The position numbers and the translations under genes are program-made. Of a stretch of DNA of 64,000 nucleotides, positions 58,743 through 64,000 are shown piece after piece (the first letter of the stretch is position 1; each line of letters starts with the position of its first letter). The stretch is taken from assembly GCA_021730635.1 (NCBI GenBank), contig JAJNNC010000016.1, positions 62,001 to 126,000 on the forward strand. Direction: 5' to 3'. The notes under the pieces were generated by a model that saw only the letters and a program-made list of their open reading frames with translations, was not told the origin of the DNA and did not search any database. The stretch is from Catalimonadaceae bacterium JC749. Its GTDB lineage: Bacteria > Bacteroidota > Bacteroidia > Cytophagales > Cyclobacteriaceae.

Positions 58743-61442
58743 TCAGTGAATCCTATGGGTTTCATCATATAGATATAATTTTATGGTTGTTCCCTGATTC
58801 ACCGTACTTTCTATCGAGATCGAACCACCCATTGACTCAATTTGGCGTTTTGTCATATACAAGCCCATCCCCTGGCCATCACTTAATGATGGATGAAAGC
58901 GCGAACCTGGCTTGAACAATTTGGTTTCACATTGTTTGAGGTCTAATCCCAATCCATAATCTTGAATGTAAATAGCAATTTTACCGCTCTCTTCCTTTGC
59001 TGATATCTCTATTGTCTTAGAAGACGGAGTGGTTCCGTATTTAATGGCATTGGAAATCAGATGCTGAAAAATGCTCTCCAATACTGAGGGAATGGAGTGA
59101 TGGGTCAGGCCTTCCTTGATATGGGTACGTATTTCAATATGATTTTCCTTTATGAGGTGGTCGTTTAGTTTAATCACCCGCTGAATAGCTTCAGACAGGT
59201 TGCAGTCTGTTTTCTGATGGAGATGAGATGAATTTTCCAGATTGAGAAGTTCATTGATGTTTCTTATGGTCTTGTCTAATTTTTCTATGGTGACCTGGAT
59301 CAATTGCAGGTAGTCTTTATTTTCAGGCTCCTGTTCTATCAGTTGCATGAGTCCCATCAGGGTAGAGACTGATGATCTGATATTATGGGAGGTAATGTAG
59401 GAATAATCTTTTAAACGGTTGTTCTGTTCTGTTGTGGTAAACAACAATTGCTTCAATGATTCTTCAGCCCGGACACGATCTGAAATATCCATCCCTACAC
59501 CCATCAGGCAGGTCTCTCCCTTATAGACGCCTGCAATTCCGGTAAAATAGTAAGGTATTTTTTGTTTGTTTTTTAGCAGAAAATTGGCTTCTACATAGTC
59601 TTCTCCAGCCGTAAATACATTGGCAATCTTCATTGTAAGTAATTCCTTCTCGTCCTCATCAAAAAGATCAATGGGGTGAATTTTACTTATTTCTTCTCCT
59701 GAATATCCAGTCACCGTTTCGAGGTTTTTGTTCCACCGTAAAAATTGCCCCTTCGTATTATAGAGGTAAAAAACGCCAGGCAGGCTGTTGATGATGTTGT
59801 CGGATAGTGTTTTTTCCAGCAAAATGTCTCTTTCCGCTTTTCTCTTTTCCGTAATGTCCTGTATGAATCCTTCGAGGGCCAATAAATTCCCTTTGTTGTC
59901 TTCAATGCCTATTCCTTTCTCCCAGACCCACTTTTCCGTTTTATCTTTCGCTATGATTCTATAGGTTAGCTGATACTGCTGTTTTCTTTTCAACGCCTCC
60001 TGTATGTCATTCCAGACCATGGCCCTGTCATCCGGATGGATGAGCTCATTATAGGGTAGCGCATGGTCTCCGGTAAAATCCTTGCTGGCGAAGCCTAATA
60101 CTTCCTTGCAGGCCTTACTGATGTATTCCATCGTCCAGTGGCGATCATTTTTACAACGATAAACAAAGCCGGGTAGATTATTAATGACATTGGTCAGTTT
60201 GAGCTGACTTTTGATGATGGTTTGTTCATAATGTTTTTGTTGGGAAATATCCTGTACGAGCGACATGATAGAGATCACCTCCCCCGACTCATTTTTAATG
60301 ACTGAATTATACCAGACACAGTGCACCACTTTACCGCTTTTGGTATAATTGCGGTTGTAAGAAATATTACCGTTTACCTTTCCTGCTAAGAGTTCTTCTG
60401 CTATTTTCCCTGTTGCTTTTAAGTCGCCTTTATAAATGAGATTGAAAGCCGTAATATGATTGTTGAGTATTTCACTTTCAGACCACTCAAAAATTTCCTG
60501 ACACCTTTTTGACCACTTCGTTACGATTAAAGCTTTGTTATACTCTACAATGCCCAAAGGAGAGTTGTTGAGATGGCTCGTCAGGCGTTGATGGGCTACT
60601 CGCAAGGCTTGTTCATTTTTTTTCTTTTCGGTAATGTTATACCCTACACTCAATAATTCTACTGTTTCTTTGTCTTCCTTTGTAAAGGCGGAGATCACAT
60701 ACTCATAGGTCAGAGAGCCCTGCTCAGGAAGTGAATTTCGTAGGATGACAGCATGTGGAATATTTTGACGGGCAATACATTGTTTTACTGTTTCTCTATA
60801 TTTTTGATGATCTTGCGGTAAAATTTGTTCAAGGCTGGACTTTCCTATTAGTTCCTCTCTTCTCACGCCAAGTTGCTGGCAAAAATAATCATTGGCAAAA
60901 GTGTAATTGCCGTGCAGGTCTGTTTTGATGATGAATACAGATTGTTTGTTTAAGATAGAAAGCATTATTTCATGGTCCTGCCTCCCGCTTGTTGCATCGC
61001 CTGTTTCTTTGGTCACCTCATGCTGTGCTCCCAACAGGCGTATGGCTTTACCTTCATGGTCACGAATGACGATGCACCGGCAGCGAATCCATACTGTACT
61101 GCCATTTTTATGTTGGTAGCGTATGATCTGATCATAAGGATGAGCAGGATTCTCGTCGTGTTTTTGTGCATTTTCAGTAGCCAGCTTTAAGTCTTCCGGA
61201 TTTACGAAATTCATCCAGGCTGAAGCGTCACGGGGCATGGCATCGGAATCATACCCTAATGTTTTCCAGCATTTGGGGTCCATCCATTGGTGTTGAGGGT
61301 GCATCAGATCCCAGTACCATAGTCCATCCAAAGCATTTTCCTGAATAAAATCGAAAATAGATTCGTCAGATTTGATCAGATGATACAGTTCTTTTTTCAG
61401 GTAATGCTGTTTTTTCCGGTATTTTTGCTCTATGGTACTCAT
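58743..61442 (-). CDS. multi-PAS sensor histidine kinase (five PAS domains)
   Basis: An 899-residue cytoplasmic kinase. PAS domains begin near 'ALDGLWYWDLMHPQHQWMDP', 'ILNKQSVFIIKTDLHGNYTF', 'LNNSPLGIVEYNKALIVTKW', 'INNLPGFVYRCKNDRHWTME' and 'INSLPGVFYLYNTKGQFLRW', mostly ending in D-I-T/S-x-K PAC motifs. The H-box is 'DYSYITSHNIRSSVSTLMGL', followed by the ATPase with 'HLISNAIKYGT', 'IQDYGLGLDL' and 'GQGMGLYMTKRQIESMGGSI'. The several PAS domains suggest soluble ligand, redox or light sensing, not identifiable here. No partner regulator is adjacent. Confidence 0.92.
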   Translation of the reverse strand: MSTIEQKYRKKQHYLKKELYHLIKSDESIFDFIQENALDGLWYWDLMHPQHQWMDPKCWKTLGYDSDAMPRDASAWMNFVNPEDLKLATENAQKHDENPAHPYDQIIRYQHKNGSTVWIRCRCIVIRDHEGKAIRLLGAQHEVTKETGDATSGRQDHEIMLSILNKQSVFIIKTDLHGNYTFANDYFCQQLGVRREELIGKSSLEQILPQDHQKYRETVKQCIARQNIPHAVILRNSLPEQGSLTYEYVISAFTKEDKETVELLSVGYNITEKKKNEQALRVAHQRLTSHLNNSPLGIVEYNKALIVTKWSKRCQEIFEWSESEILNNHITAFNLIYKGDLKATGKIAEELLAGKVNGNISYNRNYTKSGKVVHCVWYNSVIKNESGEVISIMSLVQDISQQKHYEQTIIKSQLKLTNVINNLPGFVYRCKNDRHWTMEYISKACKEVLGFASKDFTGDHALPYNELIHPDDRAMVWNDIQEALKRKQQYQLTYRIIAKDKTEKWVWEKGIGIEDNKGNLLALEGFIQDITEKRKAERDILLEKTLSDNIINSLPGVFYLYNTKGQFLRWNKNLETVTGYSGEEISKIHPIDLFDEDEKELLTMKIANVFTAGEDYVEANFLLKNKQKIPYYFTGIAGVYKGETCLMGVGMDISDRVRAEESLKQLLFTTTEQNNRLKDYSYITSHNIRSSVSTLMGLMQLIEQEPENKDYLQLIQVTIEKLDKTIRNINELLNLENSSHLHQKTDCNLSEAIQRVIKLNDHLIKENHIEIRTHIKEGLTHHSIPSVLESIFQHLISNAIKYGTTPSSKTIEISAKEESGKIAIYIQDYGLGLDLKQCETKLFKPGSRFHPSLSDGQGMGLYMTKRQIESMGGSISIESTVNQGTTIKLYLYDETHRIH

Positions 61443-61960
61443 GAATATTCTCCTTCATCTATAGATAAAAAGGCCTCAACGTGCTACACTCGTTGAAATA
61501 TAAAACAATCTTGTATCATATAAGGTAATCAATGAAAAATCCATGGATTGGCTTATAGCACAAGATGCTGACAAATGGGATGATAATGACACCCTGACAG
61601 CTTCAATAATATTATGATGAAATCTTCTCATTTCCATGAAGATAACTATTTACAAGAAATAATGATTAAGTAATTTTAAATTATACAATAAAGAAAGATT
61701 TTTATAGAAAATTATTGAAGTAAACTTGGTTTTATATTCTTGAATTAAGAATCAATAAGTTTTATTTCTATAGATATGTTACCGAAATACAAGAAAATGT
61801 GTAAATGTTTGTTAATGAGAAAGGGGGAAATGCATATTTTTATCTTCATTTTCTACCAGCGATGAGGTAATGTGTTCTTTGTGCATCCTGTTTGGTTTGC
61901 GCCATCTTAGTCTCTTCTTCAGCAATGTTTTGCCGCTCTGTTTTTAGGGTAGATCAAAAG
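61443..61960. other. 518-nt AT-rich intergenic region
   Basis: The region upstream of the five-PAS kinase is AT-rich, with the kinase promoter expected near 61443-61550. I see no credible open frame, RNA gene or strong hairpin in the rest. Confidence 0.5.
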
Positions 61961-62239
61961 TTATACGGCATCTACTGCCTGTTGAATGGCGTCTCTGAGA
62001 GATTGTAAAAATTCATAATTGGCTGAAGCCTTATTTGATTCAAAGAAATAGCGCCACTCCTCGAAGGCTTTGCTATGCTTCGCCCATAGCACTTCAAACC
62101 TTGGTTCGGGTGCTTTGACCGCTAGATGAAAAAAGGATAGGCTAAAGCTAACATAGTCATAAGGGAAGTGTAGAAATCTGCATGGGTAATCGGATGTCAA
62201 CAGCTTTTGTGACAAGGCGTAATATGAACCTCCATTCAC
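61961..62239 (-). CDS. small hypothetical, HEPN-like C-terminal fragment
   Basis: An open frame of 92 residues starting at GTG, without an ATG. Its end, 'HSKAFEEWRYFFESNKASAN' then 'YEFLQSLRDAIQQAVDAV', resembles the last helices of a HEPN domain. A stop lies seven codons before the GTG. The first half is aromatic-rich and unlike a HEPN N-terminus, so this may be the leftover of a longer gene. Function unknown. Confidence 0.35.
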   Translation of the reverse strand: MNGGSYYALSQKLLTSDYPCRFLHFPYDYVSFSLSFFHLAVKAPEPRFEVLWAKHSKAFEEWRYFFESNKASANYEFLQSLRDAIQQAVDAV

Positions 62240-62432
62240 TGGTTGGACTCTGCTACCCTTCTATTTTCGTTAAATGTCTTACTTTACCTGTTTTCCGGTA
62301 AGAAAAATACCGTAGAACAGGTAGTTGAAACACCTGCTGTCTGGTATTTTCTATAGCCTTGAGACAGACGATCTTTGTATCGTTTTACATCTTATACTAT
62401 TGAAAAACATACAAACCCAAAAAATAGAAGTC

Positions 62433-62624
62433 ATGATCACTTTAGTCAACAAAAATATCGAGAACTTATTAGTGGACGAGCTTGAAGCACAATATCATTT
62501 TAGCCCTGAGGGCTTTACAGGACAAAACAGACATGTCCGACCTCATTACTATGGCTCCATCGCTGATATGAAAAACAGAAGGTTCCGAAGAATCTTCAAC
62601 CGCCATCAGCGAGCCTTATTGTAA
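62433..62624 (+). CDS. small basic hypothetical protein (63 aa)
   Basis: The ATG at 62433 gives a 63-residue protein, MITLVNKNIENLLVDELEAQ..., with a basic, Arg-rich tail ('MKNRRFRRIFNRHQRALL'). The longer reading from 62325 uses a TTG and a non-conserved leader. A terminator-like hairpin follows the stop closely, as expected of a real short gene. No family is recognised; a nucleic-acid or ribosome contact is possible from its charge. Confidence 0.45.
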   Translation: MITLVNKNIENLLVDELEAQYHFSPEGFTGQNRHVRPHYYGSIADMKNRRFRRIFNRHQRALL

Positions 62625-62647
62625 AAGATACTTGCCTGAATACTTTT

Positions 62648-62681
62648 TAAAGCCCGGCCCATTATGGTGTTGGGTTTTTTT
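62648..62681 (+). terminator. probable intrinsic terminator
   Basis: A stem of about nine pairs (AAGCCCGGC with GTTGGGTTT, three G-U pairs) closes an apical loop and is followed by seven T residues. It ends the 63-residue gene upstream. Confidence 0.6.
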
Positions 62682-62812
62682 GTTTTCGAACCAACAGTTT
62701 CACATCAGTACAGCCTTGTCCATAGCAGGAGGAAAGGCTATAAAAAATCAATGCGAGCCCAATAGGCCCGCACTGATGCGAGTAGTTTTAGGTACAAAAT
62801 ATTAAGAACTGC

Positions 62813-63940
62813 TTATGACAAAGTAAAATCCGGTAAGCGCATCACCTCACCCCCCTTCTTGGCAGATTCGTGGGCAATAATACCTACACAGGTAATATTG
62901 GCCGATTGCTTGGCATTCGGATACGGATCTCTTTCTTCCACCAGGGCATCCAGGAATTCATGGACCAGATGGGGGTGAGAACCGCCGTGTCCGGCACCCT
63001 GGGTAAAAGAAAGGTGCTGGTGCTCATCCGAATCATACACTCCTTTTGTGGTGAAACGCTGGATTGGCTCCGGCAGCAGCCTGGCATAGTCCGGGCTTTC
63101 TACCTCCTCCGGAATCTCAGGTTCGGGGCGTTTGGCTGTGTGTACCGTGAGCGGACGTCCTTCTATCAGCGGCCATTCTACCGATTTTTTAGAACCATAG
63201 ACTTCAAAACTTTCCCGGTACTGGCGGGCTACGTCAAATAGCGAGCGGTAAATATGGGCGCTCAGATCAGAGTTGCGGAACTTGATATGGGTAGTTTCTA
63301 CCGCATAGGGAGAGTTATAATGATGATGCAACTCTTCCCGGATGGTGCCGGAGCCAAAGCAGGATACATACTCAGCTTCTCCACGGGTTAAACCCAACAC
63401 CGGACCCACGCAGTGCGTGGCATAATACATAGGCGGTAAGCCCGGCCAGTAGTTAGGCCACCCATCCATATCCTGCTGGTGGCTGGCTTTCAGGAACTGG
63501 ATTTTGCCTAGCTCCCCTTTTTCGTAAAGTTCTTTCATAAACAGAAACTCCCGGGCATAGACCACCGTTTCCATCATCATATAAGTCAGCCCGGTTTCCT
63601 GGGTCAACCTCACAATTTCCTTACATTCTTCCACGGTAGTAGCCATGGGTACCGTACAGGCTACATGTTTGCCAGCTTTCAGTGCTTTGATAGACTGAGA
63701 AGCATGATCCGGAATAGGGGTGTTAATGTGTACGGCATCTATGTCAGGGTTCTTCAGCAATTCATCATAGGAAGTATAGCGATGTTCAATACCGAAAGCA
63801 TTGCCAATTTCATCCAGTTTGGATTGGGTTCTCTGGCAAATGGCAAACAGGTTGGCATTCGGATGTTTCTGATAAATGGGAATAAACTCAGCACCAAAGC
63901 CTAATCCGATAATCGCTATCTTGATCTTTTTGTCTTTCAT
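62813..63940 (-). CDS. Gfo/Idh/MocA-family oxidoreductase (cytoplasmic)
   Basis: A 375-residue sugar oxidoreductase without a signal peptide. The Rossmann domain starts 'IKIAIIGLGFGAEFIPIYQK'; 'DAVHINTPIPDHASQSIKAL' and 'KAGKHVACTVPMATTVEECK' follow, the latter a variant of the EKP motif (TVPM). The C-domain has 'MYYATHCVGPVLGLTRGEAE' and 'HGGSHPHLVHEFLDALVEER'. It resembles inositol/sugar dehydrogenase-like enzymes; the substrate is open. Its ATG overlaps the stop of the gene upstream (ATGA), so it is part of a minus-strand operon extending beyond the window. Confidence 0.9.
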   Translation of the reverse strand: MKDKKIKIAIIGLGFGAEFIPIYQKHPNANLFAICQRTQSKLDEIGNAFGIEHRYTSYDELLKNPDIDAVHINTPIPDHASQSIKALKAGKHVACTVPMATTVEECKEIVRLTQETGLTYMMMETVVYAREFLFMKELYEKGELGKIQFLKASHQQDMDGWPNYWPGLPPMYYATHCVGPVLGLTRGEAEYVSCFGSGTIREELHHHYNSPYAVETTHIKFRNSDLSAHIYRSLFDVARQYRESFEVYGSKKSVEWPLIEGRPLTVHTAKRPEPEIPEEVESPDYARLLPEPIQRFTTKGVYDSDEHQHLSFTQGAGHGGSHPHLVHEFLDALVEERDPYPNAKQSANITCVGIIAHESAKKGGEVMRLPDFTLS

Positions 63941-64000
63941 TGTTGTGAAGTGTTAAAAAGTTGTTTTAAAAAAGTAAGTCCGTCAGCGGCAAAGGCATCC
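63937..64000 (-). CDS. 3' end of an upstream gene (partial)
   Basis: On the minus strand the last 20 codons read '...DAFAADGLTFLKQLFNTSQQ' and end in TGA that overlaps the next gene's ATG. Such an end suits a sugar phosphate isomerase/epimerase of the xylose-isomerase-like barrel family, often paired with Gfo/Idh genes, but the fragment is too short to be sure. Confidence 0.45.
   Translation of the reverse strand, partial: DAFAADGLTFLKQLFNTSQQ

Noticed and set aside
1-64000. tRNA/rRNA genes, CRISPR arrays, prophage or insertion sequences
   Set aside because: No cloverleaf-like segments, repeat-spacer series, transposase motifs or terminal repeats with target duplications were noticed by eye; small RNAs cannot be excluded without computation.

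Overview
The window looks like a chromosomal segment of a Gram-negative Bacteroidota bacterium, probably order Cytophagales (inference). The evidence is two SusC/SusD pairs, many lipoproteins with a cysteine after a hydrophobic leader, twin-arginine sugar oxidoreductases, PAS-rich histidine kinases, a SigZ-type sigma factor, and starts without clear Shine-Dalgarno boxes. No rRNA, tRNA, CRISPR array or intact insertion sequence was seen.

Layout. 1-1.4 kb: the end of a GNAT acetyltransferase, a broken kinase-like remnant, and a DUF4258/YgiT-like toxin-antitoxin pair. 1.6-45 kb: a large polysaccharide/uronate utilisation region. It contains a GH67/GH20-like hydrolase, MFS transporter, DHDPS-family aldolase, rfaE2, GH67 alpha-glucuronidase, a PAS kinase, sigZ, an SDR plus mannonate dehydratase, SusC/D pair 1, three consecutive lyase genes (an alginate-lyase/PL8 fusion and two heparinase II/III proteins), a LacI regulator with two operators, SusC/D pair 2, a DUF6807-ThuA fusion, two exported Gfo/Idh proteins, a TRAP transporter (dctPQM) and a GH78 rhamnosidase. 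45-48 kb: peptide deformylase, an AraC regulator, a broken HepT, a zinc-protease-like lipoprotein and a small membrane protein. 48.4-55.9 kb: a TolC-RND-adaptor efflux set followed by TlpA, DsrE and TlpA redox genes. 56-64 kb: a twin-arginine TIM-barrel sugar isomerase-like protein, two large PAS histidine kinases, small ORFs, a cytoplasmic Gfo/Idh oxidoreductase and the tail of the gene upstream of it.

How the genes may fit together (inference). Outer-membrane SusC/D pairs import oligosaccharides of a uronic-acid-containing, possibly rhamnosylated polymer. Secreted lyases (PL8/alginate-lyase type, heparinase type), alpha-glucuronidases and a rhamnosidase break it down. TRAP and MFS transporters bring uronates across the inner membrane. 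The SDR (fructuronate reductase-like) and UxuA convert them to 2-keto-3-deoxygluconate, which the DHDPS-family aldolase may cleave directly. Uronate isomerase and KDG kinase are not in the window. Control is probably by the LacI protein through paired operators in front of the second susC.
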